Assembly: GCA_021229015.1 (NCBI GenBank)
Contig: CM037778.1
Coordinates: forward strand, 10,388,956-10,452,955
Direction of reading: 5' to 3'
DNA from: Solen grandis
Taxonomy: Eukaryota > Mollusca > Bivalvia > Adapedonta > Solenidae
DNA length: 64,000 nt
The position numbers were made by a program, and so were the translations under genes. Below, in pieces: positions 45,201 through 58,262 of the stretch (position 1 is the first letter of the stretch; each line of letters starts with the position of its first letter). Under the pieces are notes generated by a model that did no database searches, was not told the DNA's origin, and saw only the letters and a list, made by a program, of their open reading frames with translations.

Positions 45201-46974
45201 ATATACTGCTCTACAGTGACTGATGCAGCTGATTCCTGGGTGCTGAGAGAGCCACACAGCAGACGCAAACCACCCGCCGGGATACTCCCAGGTCTCAAGC
45301 ACCTATGTCTCTTCAACTCATCAAAATAAAAACACAACATAGACGATCTTGAATCCGCTAACTTAGAACGAGGTTCTGCCGTCATTTCGCCGTTAATTGG
45401 CATCTCTAGTAATAGAGTTAATCACACATGTAACAGAACAGCGAGAGGAAAAAACATAAAAATAAATGGTTCAAACACCTATTGGAGGATTCTTTACGAT
45501 TGCCTCACGCCTAATTGAAAATGGAACAACTGTGGAGTCCAACACTGAAACACTTTGGCTCTGTTTTCATTCATATCAAACGCTGGCTGTAATTTGTTTT
45601 CGATTTTCAGGACACTTAATAATTCAATCATCTTGAATCTTGAACAGTTATAGAAAGTATCATGGTGGTCCGCACAGTTGTTATATTCTCCTAATGTTAG
45701 ACAATATTAACATGCAACCGCATTCAAATCACTTTATGAACTATTTTAATTCGTCATTTTTCTCGCAGAAACGTTTTTATACTCAGCCTGTGGGATGTGA
45801 AACTTGTTACATACATAAGTTTATTCCCTTCAATAATTTTATGACTAAACAAACACGAAAACGTGAAATGTAAAATTGTGCGATATGTTTTTTCTTTGAA
45901 TTTGTTGACGTGCTGAGCGTGAGCTATAGGGACCATGGACCATGGTGTATAAAAACAAGAACCAAAAAAAAAAAAGAAAAAAAAAAAAAAGAACATGACA
46001 TTTCCTCTGAAAACATAATTAAAAAAAATACTGATTGAAACGAGTAGTCCTTGTAAAAGCCTTCACTACGTTAACTACAATGGATTCCATCCACAACTCT
46101 GGCTCTAAATATTCAACGAAAACATTTCCAAGTAAGACACTTCGTGCATGATACAAAAATGTGTCTGATATAACAATGAAAAAAATGGCTCATTTGTTTT
46201 CAAGTTTTTTATCATTTTCGCGTCCCTTCAAGCTTATAATCATGCACAAGTATATACACTACAATGTTAACCATGACTTCAAGAAAGAAGATTTTCGTGT
46301 ATACACGTGTCCAATGGACACGAATGCCACACATTTCGCCATTTTCACTTACCCAGGGGACATAACTCATTTATTTATGAATTAAGACACAAAACTTGCC
46401 ATGCTAGTGAATCTCATAGCTCATATAGTTTTGAGATATGCAAGACATAAATACGAACACACGGACATACATACTAGGGAAAATACATATGCCTTTGACC
46501 ACAGTTAGGGGCATACTAAGAATTAAACTGTTCATTTCGGTTGTTTATCCGTGAATGAACAATACTGGGGCTTTTCAAGGTGTTCACCTCCCTCCAACCG
46601 CAGTGTAGATAAAACTTCGGTGAACCATCAAAATGTGCAGTTTAATCCTTAAATACCAGTAATGATGAAATGAGTAGACAGTGTACACATACATTTTGAT
46701 CAGAGTCCAACTGCTCAGGTCAGCTGGGGTCAGGATGAGGTCATGTGATCAAAGAGATAATCTACGATTTGACTTGGAGCTGTCTGGAAGGTCTGGCCGA
46801 ATACAGCCACGTCGGGTAATCACAATAGTTCTAAAGGCTTAGTAGGTTTGTTTTGTTAAAATGTCACACCGGCGGTGTTTTAGTCATTGGTTTACTGTGT
46901 TTACAAGAGACAAATACAGTGCTGCCTATCTGCGATATAACATCGTATTTGGACAAGTAACATAATATTATATC
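42229..46974. other. SCUBE-like intron 1, no gene recognised
   Basis: Low-complexity patches include poly-G (about 43625-43637), a GA-rich tract (43640-43780), A-rich runs (43350-43375, 45964-45990) and T-rich runs. No domain or exon could be supported on either strand. Confidence 0.45.
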
Positions 46975-47095
46975 TTTACATCGGACAACCAGTTCTGGGT
47001 GTACCCTGATGGGCAGGCGAGACATACCAGTGGCATTATTTGCGACTTTTGTATTTCGTGGTCGGGGATCTGCCTTCTCACCTGAACTTAAAATC
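46975..47095 (-). mobile_element. SINE fragment, family B
   Basis: ACTTTTGTATTTCGTGGTCG with GGGATCTGCC resembles the head-proximal block of the family B copy at 58190-58220. Diverged. Confidence 0.4.
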
Positions 47096-47639
47096 TTACG
47101 AGTTTTCCTTCTTTTTCTTGTTGCATATTCTACCATTCAACCTGTTTCATTCAGCTACCTCGCTATCTTACCAATTATTTGTATGAGAATTGTCATTAAG
47201 AAATACATATATCACTTAATTATCTAAATAAGTTACCATAAAATTTATGATAAACGAAAATGATACTTAAACTGAAACAACAGCATGACCTTTGAGTTAC
47301 AAACTGTAGAATAATACACACGTTGAGCCAGGGATTACTATCCCAAATATCATTAAGAATTAACTACAAGGAACACAACATTGATATGTTGTATAATTGT
47401 TTGAAACCTGAGGGCCAGTTAGATTTTGATCGGCCAACAATCGGAAAGTAAATTTAAATTTACAAATTTCCTTGTGTTTGTAAGATTTCATATCGTGATC
47501 TTGCAACCTTCACGTTAGAGGTTCAAACTTCAAATCAATTGGAACATCTGTACGATACTGGAAAACATAGAGTGGCCAGTGACTTTGACCTTAAATTATC
47601 ATCAAGTGACCTTTGAACCTAGAGGTATGTACGGCCTTC

Positions 47640-50600
47640 AGGTTATCATTTCAACAGAACATACCGGTAGTCCAATGACAGACCTGCATTACTTTGTAGA
47701 ACGGCATTTACTAGTCTAGTGACATACATGCTTTTACTTGAAGCACGGCCTTCAGGTTATGTTAACTGAAAATGCTCTTGCTTGCAGTACGGTATCAAGT
47801 AGGTATTTATAGTCTACTTGCATACAGCATGGCATTCAAGGAGTCATGATCTAGTGACAGACATGTTCTACTTTACAGTACTTCCTTCAGGTAGTCATAG
47901 TCCAGTGACAGATATCTTTTCATTTGCAGTACTGTATTCAGACAGTCAAACTCAAGTGACAGGCATCTTCTAATTTGCAGAACTGTATTCAGATAGTCAA
48001 AGTCTAGTGACAGATATCTTCCTTACAGTACTGTATTCAGATAGTCAAAGTCTAGTCAAACATTTTCTATTTGCAGTACTGTATTCAGATAGTCAAAGTC
48101 TAGTGACAGACATATTCCTGTTTGCAGTACTGTATTCAGGTAGTCAAAGTCTAGTGACAGATATCTTCCTTACAGTACTGTATTCAGATAGTCAAAGTCT
48201 AGTCAGACATTTTTTACTTTTCAGTACTGTATTCAGATAGTCCAAGTCTAGTGACAGATATCTTCTTCTTTACAATACTGTATTCAGATAGTCCAAGTCT
48301 AGTGACAGATATCTTCTTCTTTACAATACTGCATTCAGATAGTCCAAATCTAGTGACAGATATCTTCTTCTTTACAATACTGCATTCAGATAGTCCAAAT
48401 CTAGTGACAGATATCTTCTTCTTTACAATACTGCATTCAGATAGTCCAAATCTAGTGACAGATATCTTCTTCTTTACAATACTGTATTCAGATAGTCCAA
48501 GTCTAGTGACAGATATCTTCTCCTTTACAATACTGTAGTCAGATAGTCCAAGTCTAGTGACAGATATCTTCTCCTTTACAATACTATAGTCAGATAGTCC
48601 AAATCTAGTGACAGATATCTTCTCCTTTACAATACTGTATTCAGATAGTCCAAGTCTAGTGACAGACATCTTCTTCTTCTTAACAGTACTGTATGCAGAT
48701 AGTCAAAGTCCAGTGACAGACATCTTCTTCTTCTTAACAGTAATGTATGCCGATAGTAAAGTCTAGTGACAGATATCTTCTTCTTTACAGTACTGTATTT
48801 ATATAGTCAAAGTCTAGTGACAGATATCTTCTTCTTTACAATACTGTTTTCAGATAGTCCAAGTCTAGTGACAGATATCTTCTTCTTTACAATACTGTAT
48901 TCAGATAGTCCAAATCTAGTGACAGATATCTTCTTCTTTACAATACTGTAGTCAGATAGTCAAAGTCTAGTGACTGATATCTTCTTCTTTACAATATTGT
49001 ATTCAGATAGTCCAAGTCTAGTGACAGATATCTTCTTCTTTACAATACTGTATTCAGAAAGTCAAAGTCTAGAGACAGATATCTTCTTCTTTACAGTTCT
49101 GTATTCAGATAGTCCAAATCTAGTGACAGATATCTTCTTCTTTACAATACTGTATTCAGATAGTCAAAGTCTAGTGACAGATATCTTCTTCTTTACAATA
49201 CTGTATTCAGATAGTCCAAATCTAGTGACAGATATCTTCTTCTTTACAGTACTGTATTTATATAGTCCAAATCTAGTGACAGACATCTTCTTCTTAACAG
49301 TTCTGTATTCAGAGAGTCCAAATCTAGTGACAGATATCTTCTCTTTACAATACTGTATTCAGATAGTCCAAGTCTAGTGACAGATATCTTCTTCATTACA
49401 ATACTGTATTCAAATAGTCCATGTCTAGTGACAGATATCTTCTTCCTCGCAGGACTGTATGCCGATAGTCAAAGTCTAGTGACAGATATCTTCTTCTTTA
49501 CAGTACTGTATTTATATAGTCAAAGTCTAGTGACAGATATCTTGTTCTATTTTGCAGTACTGTATTCAGATAGTCAAAGTCTAGTGACAGACAATTTCTT
49601 CTTCTTAACAGTACTGTATTTATATAGTCAAAGTCTAGTGACAGATATCTTCTTCTTAACAGTACTGTATTTATATAGCAAAGTCTAGTGACAGATATCT
49701 TCTTCCTCGCAGTACTGTATGCCGATAGTCAAAGTCTAGTGACAGACATCTTCTTCTTTACAGTACTCTATTTATATAGTCAAAGTCTATTGACAGATAT
49801 CTTCTTCTTAACAGTACTGTATTTATATAGTCAAAGTCTAGTGACAGACATCTTCTTCTTAACAGTACTGTATTTATATAGTCCAAGTTCAGTGACAGAC
49901 ATCTTCTTCTTAACAGTACTGTATTTATATAGTCAAAGTCTAGTGACAGACATCTTCTTCTTAACAGTACTGTATTTATATAGATAAAGTCTAGTGACAG
50001 ACATCTTCTTCTTAACAATACTGTATTTATATAGTCCAAGTTCAGTGACAGACATCTTCTTCTTAACAGTACTGTATTTATATAGTCCAAGTTCAGTGAC
50101 AGACATCTTCTTCTTAACAGTACTGTATTTATATAGTCCAAGTTCAGTGACAGACATCTTCTTCTTAACAGTACTGTATTTATATAGTCCAAGTTCAGTG
50201 ACAGACATCTTCTTCTTAACAGTACTGTATTTATATAGTCCAAGTTCAGTGACAGACATCTTCTTCTTAACAGTACTGTATTTATATAGTCAAAGTCTAG
50301 TGACAGATATCTTCTTCTTCTTAACAGTACTGTATTTATATAGTCCAAGTTCAGTGACAGACATCTTCTTCTTCTTAACAGTACTGTATTTATATAGTCA
50401 AAGTCTAGTGACAGACATTACTACTTTGCAGTACTGTATTCAGGTATTCAAGGTCTAGTGACAGACATTTTCTACTTTGCAGTCCTGTAATCAGGTAGCA
50501 AAAGCCAAGTGACAGACATTTTCTACTTTGCAGCACTGTATTCAGATAGGCAAAGTCTAGTGACAGACAATTTCTTCTTTGCAGTACTGTATTTAGGGAG

Positions 50601-51590
50601 TTAAAGTCTAGTGACAGACATCTACTTTGCAGTTTTGTATTCAGATAGTCAATGTTTAGTAACAGACAGTTTCTACTTTCCAGTACTGTATTCAGATAGT
50701 CAAAGTCCAGTGACAAATCTTTTCTTTTAAGTAATGTATTCAGATAGTAAAAGTCTAGTGACAGACATCTTCTTCTTCTTAACAGTACTGTATGCCGATA
50801 GTCCATGTCTAGTGACAGATATCTTCTTCCTTGCAGTAGTGTATTCAGATAGTCAAAGTCCAGTGACAGACATCTTCTTCTTCTTAACAGTAATGTATGC
50901 CGATAGTAAAGTCTAGTGACAGATATCTTCTTCTTTACAGTACTGTATTTATATAGTCAAAGTCTAGTGACAGACATCTTCTTCTTTGCAGTACTGTATT
51001 CAGATAGTCAAAGTCTAGTGACAGACAATTTCTACTTTGCGGTGTTGTATTCAGATAGTCAAAGTCTAGTGACAGACATTTTCTACTTTGCAGTACTGTA
51101 TTCAGTTAGTACAAGTCTAGTGACAGACATTTTCTACTTTTCAGTACTGTATTCAGATAATCAAAATCTAGTGACAGACATTTTCTACTTTTCAGTACTG
51201 TATTCAGATAGTCAAAGTCTAGTGACAAACATTTCTACCTTGCATTACTGTATTCAGTTAGTACAAGTCTAGTGACAGACATTTTCTACTTTTCAGTACT
51301 GTATTCAGATAGTCAAAATCTAGTGACAGACATTTTCTACTTTTCAGTACAGTATCCAGATAATCAAAATCTAGTGACAGACATTTTCTACTTTTCAGTA
51401 CTGTATTCAGATAGTCAAAATCTAGTGACAGACATTTTCTACTTTTCAATACTGTATTCAGATAATCAAAATCTAGTGACAGACATCTTTCTCTTTGCAG
51501 TACTGTATTCAGCTAGTCAATGTCTAGTGACAGACATGCTCTACGTTGCATTATTGCATTCGGGCGGTCATATGTACTGGCCATTGTCTA
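47640..51590. repeat. 51-bp minisatellite, ~70 copies
   Basis: The unit contains TCTAGTGACAGATATCTTC, a pyrimidine tract TTCTTTACAG and TACTGTATTCAGATAGTC, 51 bp (17 codons). Homogeneous at 48.0-51.5 kb, decayed from 47.64 kb. Subfamilies include TATTTATATAGTC (49.5-50.4 kb) and TTTTCTACTTTTCAG (51.0-51.5 kb). Because 51 is divisible by three, long frames stay open on both strands (up to about 196 codons). They are not genes. Confidence 0.93.
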
Positions 51591-51908
51591 GTGACATTTC
51601 TGCTCTGTATTGCTTCATCATTGTAAAACTTAGTTACCTTCTCATCATCGATAATGATGTTGACAGTCATAAGCAACTAACAACTATTTTTCAACATTTG
51701 TGATAACAGGATCTATTACTTTTTAAAGTATCAAAGTCTGACTTTCTCCATTCATATGCACCACAAATGATATTTCTGAACGACTGTGTGAAAGAATTCG
51801 AACCAAACTTTCTTCCTTTCTTCTTCATTTAACATTTCAATATACATGTAGTCTTGTTTCTTTTTTACACGTCAACACTGTTGTCAGCTTTATAAGCACT
51901 AAATGAAA

Positions 51909-52445
51909 GTAATAGAACATGGCCGTCATGTTCTAATAAGTAATAGAACATGGCCGTCATGTTCTAATAAGTAATAGAACATGGCCGTCATGTTCTAATA
52001 AGTAACAGAACATGGCCGTCATGTTCTAATAAGTAACAGAACATGGCCGTCATGTTCTAATAAGTAACAGAACATGGCCGTCATGTTCTAATAAGTAACA
52101 GAACATGGCCGTCATGTTCTAATAAGTAATAGAACATGGCCGTCATGTTCTAATAAGTAACAGAACATGGCCGTCATGTTCTAATAAGAAACAGAACATG
52201 GCCGTCATGTTCTAATAAGTAATAGAACATGGCCGTCATGTTCTAATAAGTAATAGATATGGCCGTCATGTTCTAATAAGTAACAGAACATGGCCGTCAT
52301 GTTCTAATAAGTAATACATGTAGAACATGACCGTCATGTTCTAATAAGTAATAGAACATGGCCGTCATGTTCTAATAAGTAAAAGAACATGGCCGTCATG
52401 TTCTAATAAGTAATAGAACATGGCCGTCATGTTCTAATAAGTAAT
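51909..52445. repeat. 31-bp hairpin minisatellite, ~17 copies
   Basis: Each unit is AGAACATGGCCGTCATGTTC plus T and AATAAGTAAY, 31 bp. AGAACATG and CATGTTCT form a perfect 8-bp stem around GCCGT, so every unit can fold. The linker is constant, which separates it from a CRISPR array. Copies are nearly identical. Confidence 0.93.
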
Positions 52446-53604
52446 ACGATTGTTAAATATGCTTAAAATTAATTAACAATGATAATTATATTGCATAATG
52501 TTCTTTTCAACTCATTAATGGAATACGTACATACTTGCACGATTTATATAGATGCTTTTTTGTACATGTAGTTAACAACCATCGTTCATATCCCCAAAGT
52601 TAGAAAGACCCCCTTTGACATATATGTTTTATATTTATAAGTTTGATTCAATGTGGATTTTATCCGTGGGGAACAAGACTTCAACAAACTATTAAACTAT
52701 CAAATCGTTACACCTACAAGCTAATATCATTAATAAACCATACCGATACACACACACAAATCCTTCCAAACCGATGTGTGCAGAAATCTTCCAAGTTCGC
52801 TCCCAACATACGTTCGCTATCTGCGTGTTTTCGGGATAAATCATTGAGGCATTTGTATAAATTACATCATTTCGTTTATTATTCTAATTCCACGATGGAA
52901 AAAAGTGCGATGTTAATTTTAATTGCGCTTGCCAAAGAGGGGTTTAGATGTGGAACACATGCTCGGGGGAAGGATTTGATCCGCCGACATAATGAGCACA
53001 ATGATGTATAGCAGACTGTTTAAACTGGCGCATCTGGTGCATAAATACAAGAGAATGAAAGGGGTTCCACTGAACTATAGTCGCTGACATACTGACCCTG
53101 GGTCTCTGAGTCAGTGAGTCCCTCTCCGCTGGGGATTCGAGTCTCGGTCTTGTTATTCAGATTGTTTAAGTTTACCAGTTGACTTGCATTAGCTCAGTCA
53201 TTCTAGCTGAGTATCTTGGTGAGATCTCGGACTTCTCACTATTTGACTGAAATATCGCATCGAAGGTTATCTCCAACAACAGCAACAAAGAAATGGCGTG
53301 GCCGTGCTTCCTCGCTGGCGTATTACAACAGGGAAGTTGTTAAGTCCTAAGATCGAGATTTGACTACGTAAGGTTACCAGTAAATACTTGCCACAATATG
53401 GACATTTTTGTGTTAAGAAAAAACTTAAGTGTACTGAAAGAAATAAAAGAAAACTTCTTTGTAGTGGAACAGATTATAATCATTGTTCTTTTCAATTTTT
53501 GGTTCATATTCGTATTAGAAGTAACACTTTCTAGTACATGTAATAAAGTCAAGTTCTTCATTTGATATAAAAAGTTCAATTAAGTTTATTTATTTTACAT
53601 CGAC
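52446..53604. other. SCUBE-like intron 1, no gene recognised
   Basis: No supported gene. A tRNA-head-like GGGGATTCGAGTCTCGG at about 53132 suggests a SINE relic on the plus strand. Confidence 0.4.
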
Positions 53605-53755
53605 TGGGAAACAAGTTCTTACAACTTATACTAATCCCTCTCGGCGGTTAACTGGTTGGACCAGTACTTTGCGATGGGTCTCCAACGGGGTTCGAATCCA
53701 CAATCTTCGGAACCGTAATCGGATACGTTACCACTAGACCACAGCGCCCTTCGCA
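53605..53755 (-). mobile_element. tRNA-headed SINE, family C
   Basis: The minus-strand head begins GGCGCTGTGGTCTAGTGG (A-box-like) and has B-box GGATTCGAACC. The body includes GGTCCAACCAGTTAACCG and a tail toward ACAAGTTCTTACAACTTATA on the plus strand. Related copies: 35430, 54760, 61213. Confidence 0.7.
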
Positions 53756-54269
53756 AAACTTCAATCTTAAGAAAGAGCGTATTTTTCTTCATTTTCGTCA
53801 TGCCCATATTCATTTTTTTGTCTTAAATTATCTTTCTTCTCTTTGTTTTCTGACTTACATACATTGTAACTACATTAGATTAATCTGTCCCTCTTTTTTC
53901 ATTGCTCCCGAGAAGCGTGTATTTCTGTTCATAAACGTCCGTGTTCATGAGTTGGCAAGAGATCTCTCCCAATTGCAATTTGATATCTTTCTTTGCGTCA
54001 GTGCTGTAAGATTTCCAACTGTTGTTTTTGTTTGTTTATATTTTGGTTAAAGTCCCTCGATTTAGCCATTTTTTTGATATCACATGTCCATTTCTACACA
54101 ACTTATTATCCCAAAGTAATTGGTGTGTTTCATGCTCTTGTATTCACGAAAAAACATTAACATGAAGTCTATAATTACAATTACGATTACAAAAAATAGG
54201 AACTGGAAAACTATAAACTTTTTTAAAAAGAAAGATGGTCTTAACTTAATATAAAACCATAAATCTACC

Positions 54270-54445
54270 GTAAGTCAGCATAATGGATTCTTCACATGAA
54301 AATTTAGATAATCTGACCGAGATTCGAACCCACATCGGTTAACTGTAAAATAACAATAAATCAGGGAATAAAACAACAAAAGCGTTTTTTTTTAATTTTG
54401 TCGTGACCATGACTGTTACCACTCTGTCGTGGAGGCCCCCTTACT
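54270..54445 (-). mobile_element. SINE, family A, interrupted
   Basis: CTTCACATGAAAATTTAG ... GAGATTCGAACCCACATCGG (54288-54340) and CTGTCGTGGAGGCCCC (54424-54440) are the two parts of a family A copy (compare 16537-16703). They are separated by about 70 bp of AT-rich sequence. Confidence 0.55.
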
Positions 54446-54759
54446 CTGTAATCTTCATTTAAATTATTGAAGTAATCAACTGATAAGCCATCCTTTAGGG
54501 CGAAAGTAAAGAGATGTTCCGATTGGTTTTAGGACTTTATGGGCGATGGTGTGTCTTTAAGAACGATATTGGGGAAAAACATTCCATGTCTGACGAGATT
54601 TCGACATTAAAATGGAAATTAAATAATGTTATATTTTGTTTATTTATAAATATTTATAGAATAAAAACGTATTGAATTGTTTTTTATTGTTAAGTAATTC
54701 AATGACGGGAAATATCACAATGGTAACAACACGGTCCTTCTTTCTCTTCTTTTTCCTAC

Positions 54760-54925
54760 TCATATGCAGAGCTCACTCTATGGCATTCTCAACATAGGAT
54801 TCCTAAATTGGACCATTACTTTGTGCCGAGAAGGTCATACAGAGATCCTTGCCCAGAGCGGGGTTTGAACCCCCGTTAGATTGGCAGTCGTGCACTCTTC
54901 TACTTGACAACAGCGTCACTTCATT
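54760..54925 (-). mobile_element. tRNA-headed SINE, family C
   Basis: GCGGGGTTTGAACCCCCG (B-box region, plus-strand view) and TCTACTTGACAACAGCGTC form the tRNA-like head. GGACCATTACTTTGTGCCG matches the body of the copy at 53605. Confidence 0.6.
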
Positions 54926-56800
54926 GAGATAACAGGCTTACATTTATTTCATATCAATAGAAAATCAGAAAAAGAATACATATGATTAAAACATAGATGC
55001 ATGGCTAAATAGAAAGTATAATGCAAATATACATAATGACAGTTTTATGGTATTTAATAGGGAAAAAATATCTCTAAGAAAAATATGAACGAGTCTGAAA
55101 TTTGCACGTACTCCCAATCTCATATCGGAGTAAAAAAAAGATAAAATGGTTCCCCAAAACATGTGCAACGTTTCAAATACCACACCGCCTGGTGGCACGA
55201 CTGCACGGCGAGCAGTGTTGATGTCTCCTTCCTGTTTCATATTTAATAAGATAAATTTAAGAACAGAAAAGTTGAAAAGTAATGAAGTAGACAAATAATG
55301 GAGATGGTGAATGCCCACAGTCGAGTGATGAAAGTGCGATAAAAAAAAGAAAGAAACAAGACATATCTTTTAAAAAAAACGACATTTGGCGGCATGTTCA
55401 GTCACAATATCGTATTTAACTCAATATCGCTACAAAGCATAGTCTGTATCTCTGATTTTGCACACAGTTTTCATGTCCAGTAATTAAATAAACCAGTCTG
55501 GACCATTAGCCAATGAGAAATGCCTTTAACAGGTGCGCTTAGAAATAACCTTCTAGTCATTTATGATTGTTCGAAATCCGGTGAAAAAGCTGGGTCAATA
55601 GCAAAAGCATACAGCTGCCGCCGAATAAAACCGTGTATTAGCAAAAAATTTCAAATTGAAATTTTCCTCATCACAAAGTCTGTAAAACAACAAAAATGAA
55701 AAAAAAATGACGTAATTAAAGACACATTTCTGCTAAAGCTTGCTGGTATTGGTAAGTATGCAAATATCTATTCTCTATGTAGCTTTAGACCTTGACAGTT
55801 AAATCTCAATTTGAGATGCTATTGGAAACACAGGCCAGATATAGGTAAGAGAGAGAAAAAGATGAATGGATTGGTGGCCAGACAAATAATTATATTCTCT
55901 CTAAAGCACCCGCAAGTTTTTGATCTTTTTTCACAACGATGCCTGAGTTTCTCGTTTAAATGAAACTTTTCTCATACATTTTTCTCGGAACTTTATTTCC
56001 AGTATTCCCGTGCCTTATCGCGTCGATCTTTGTCCCAATGTATTTTATTTCGTTTTAACTACCATATCTTTCCCAAGCTCATAGAGCGCACCGATAACTC
56101 GTTGTAATTGGCATCATTTACAAGTGCTAGTCTGATAGCACGGTTGCACCACATTGACAACAAATACCTGGCTTGGTGTGGCAACTGTACCGAGGTCAAC
56201 CGGCAACAGACCACCGACATGCTGCACCTAGTCAGCAGCCAGGCGCATCAGGCCTGCCCCGAAAATGCCTTTGATAATTTCCGATCAAACACTTTCAAAG
56301 GCAGAAAATAAAGATATAACCAACTTTGTTATGAACGAATTTTATCGCATTTTGACCATGTACAATCCAGCATTGGGAGTAAAATATCATTGCAGTCAGG
56401 TTTCCGCAGGAAGAAGACTTGAACACTGTTGGATTAGTGCCATACCTTTGGTGGCTCATTTATTTATGGTTTAGTCGATGAGAATTTGTTTAAGTTCGAA
56501 ATAAATCTGTTCAAACAACTCTTCGAACTCGTTTTTAAGCAAAATGGAAGATGAGTATTTTTTTCTGTTTTGGTATAAGATATGTTTTAATATGTTAGCT
56601 TGGTTGGTCACGAAGACTTAAATGTAAGCGTAATGTAACCTATTGTGATATCATGTCACTTGTCTTCAGCATGACACCGCAGTCACATACTTTTTAGTAA
56701 AAGAGGGTAACGTGTGGTATATACACTTGCAGTAAAACCTAAAATGAGACCACCATTCTTGGAAAGATGCTTGGTCTAAAAATCAAGCTGAACTAATTAA
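54926..56800. other. SCUBE-like intron 1; one unassigned open frame at 56108-56311
   Basis: Mostly AT-rich sequence without a gene. At 56108-56311 a plus-strand frame of 67 codons is GC-richer than its surroundings and reads LIARLHHIDNKYLAWCGNCT, then EVNRQQTTDMLHLVSSQAHQ. It could be a lost exon or transposon fragment; no family recognised and splice sites are unconvincing. Confidence 0.3.
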
Positions 56801-56804
56801 TAGG

Positions 56805-57210
56805 TGGGATAACATGTCTAAAGGGAAAAAGGTGCATAGGATAACATGTCTAAAGGGAAAAAGGCGCATAGGATAACATGTCTAATGGGGGAAAAAACGT
56901 CTAACATAAGAAGTTGTCTTACTATCAGGCTAAATTCAGCAACAGGTGCATGGAATAACATGTCTAATGAGGGAAAAAACGTCTAACATAAGAAGTTGTC
57001 TTACTATCAGGCTAAATTCAGCAACAGGTGCATAGGATAACATGTCTAATGGGGAAAAACGTCTAACATATGAAGTGGTCTTACTATCAGGCTAAATTCA
57101 GCAAAAGGTGCATGGGATAACATGTCTAATGGGGGAAAAACGTCTAACATATGAAGTGGTCTTACTATCAAACTAAATTCAGCAAAAGGTGCATGGGATA
57201 ACATGTCTCC
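56805..57210. repeat. ~81-bp tandem repeat, 4-5 copies
   Basis: Units marked GGATAACATGTCTAATGGGG, AACGTCTAACATAAGAAG and CTTACTATCAGGCTAAATTC recur near 56876, 56957, 57040 and 57119. Two shortened 32-bp copies precede them. Confidence 0.85.
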
Positions 57211-57339
57211 CGGAAAGAAAAAAACAGTGGTTTGATTATAGAGCTAAATTCAGTAGTAATTGGGACGAAACTCTCTTTGAGACAGTGGTCTCTCAGTTTA
57301 ATGGTCTGGTTGTCAGGTTAAATTCATCTTAACAAAATA

Positions 57340-57343
<4 letters not shown>

Positions 57344-57378
<35 letters not shown>
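57344..57378. repeat. Poly-A run
   Basis: A run of about 35 A. It could be a retroposon tail, but no element body is recognised upstream. Confidence 0.85.
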
Positions 57379-57379
<1 letters not shown>

Positions 57380-57986
57380 GCTTTTATTCCACACGTTTAT
57401 CATAATATTGATCCTCCAAATGATTCTATTTCTGACGAGGCTCTAGGGCAGCAGACAGTCACGTGAAATATTGATACTTCTTCCTTTTACCATGAGCTGA
57501 ATGTTCCGACAATTTTGCCCTGATTTTTTTTCAAGAATTGCGATGGAGTGGATTCACTTATCATAAGAAATGGACTTAAAATGATAAGAAAAAAGTATGG
57601 TTGTGATCTTGTATTAGTTTCTGACTATATCTACCATAAATATATTGTAATTAGTAAATTTGGTGAGATTATTGTTTCTATATATCTGTCTCTTGAAAAG
57701 GTATGCCTTCAAGAACGTTCAATACGCAAACATCTGAGAAAAAAGCTGTCATTTTTTTCTCTGCGTATATAAAGGATGAATTTTCGCATGGATATAAGAA
57801 ATGACCACATACAGAAGTTTGTCTAGTTGTTTTAGATATATCAAAGACTATGTACACAATCAGTTAGAGTGAACCGAAAAAAAATGTTCTTTGTTCAATC
57901 TACTGGAAAATGCTGAAAATTTGGACATATACGTAGTTATTTCCCGACACATTTGATAGTTTCCATTTTATCATGAATGTGGTATG

Positions 57987-58262
57987 TTTGTTTATTTGTT
58001 TGGTTTAACGTCTCACCAACATATTTCAGTCATTTGGAAACTTTGTCTACTTAAAACAGATATAGTGCTGTCACAAATCAGTATCATACAGTAGACATGT
58101 GGTATGGTACAACACCAAGTCAAGCAGGCCAACTAGTCCTGGAACAAGCCTTACATGTTGAGCAAGCAACAAGCTACCAGTACCAATTTCAACGACTTTG
58201 GTATGTCGCGGTCGGGTATCGAACACACGACCGTCCGGTCCCGAGGCGGACACTCGAACCCA
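57987..58262 (-). mobile_element. tRNA-headed SINE, family B
   Basis: The plus-strand view begins with the tail TTTGTTTGGTTTAACGTC and runs through CAACGACTTTGGTATGTCGC to the head region GGTATCGAACACACGACC. It is the reverse of the copy at 28604-28915. Confidence 0.7.

Noticed and set aside
45185..45403. 72-codon minus-strand frame
   Set aside because: No domain, no splice context and no similarity recognised.
49758..50458. Long frames on both strands (196, 154, 108 codons)
   Set aside because: Produced by a 51-bp minisatellite whose length is divisible by three.
51909..52445. CRISPR-like array of palindromic repeats
   Set aside because: The spacers are constant (AATAAGTAAY) and the context is a eukaryotic intron; it is a minisatellite.
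53605..53755. tRNA gene on the minus strand
   Set aside because: A- and B-box-like sequences are present, but the cloverleaf is imperfect and related heads with shared bodies recur at other sites, so it is a SINE.
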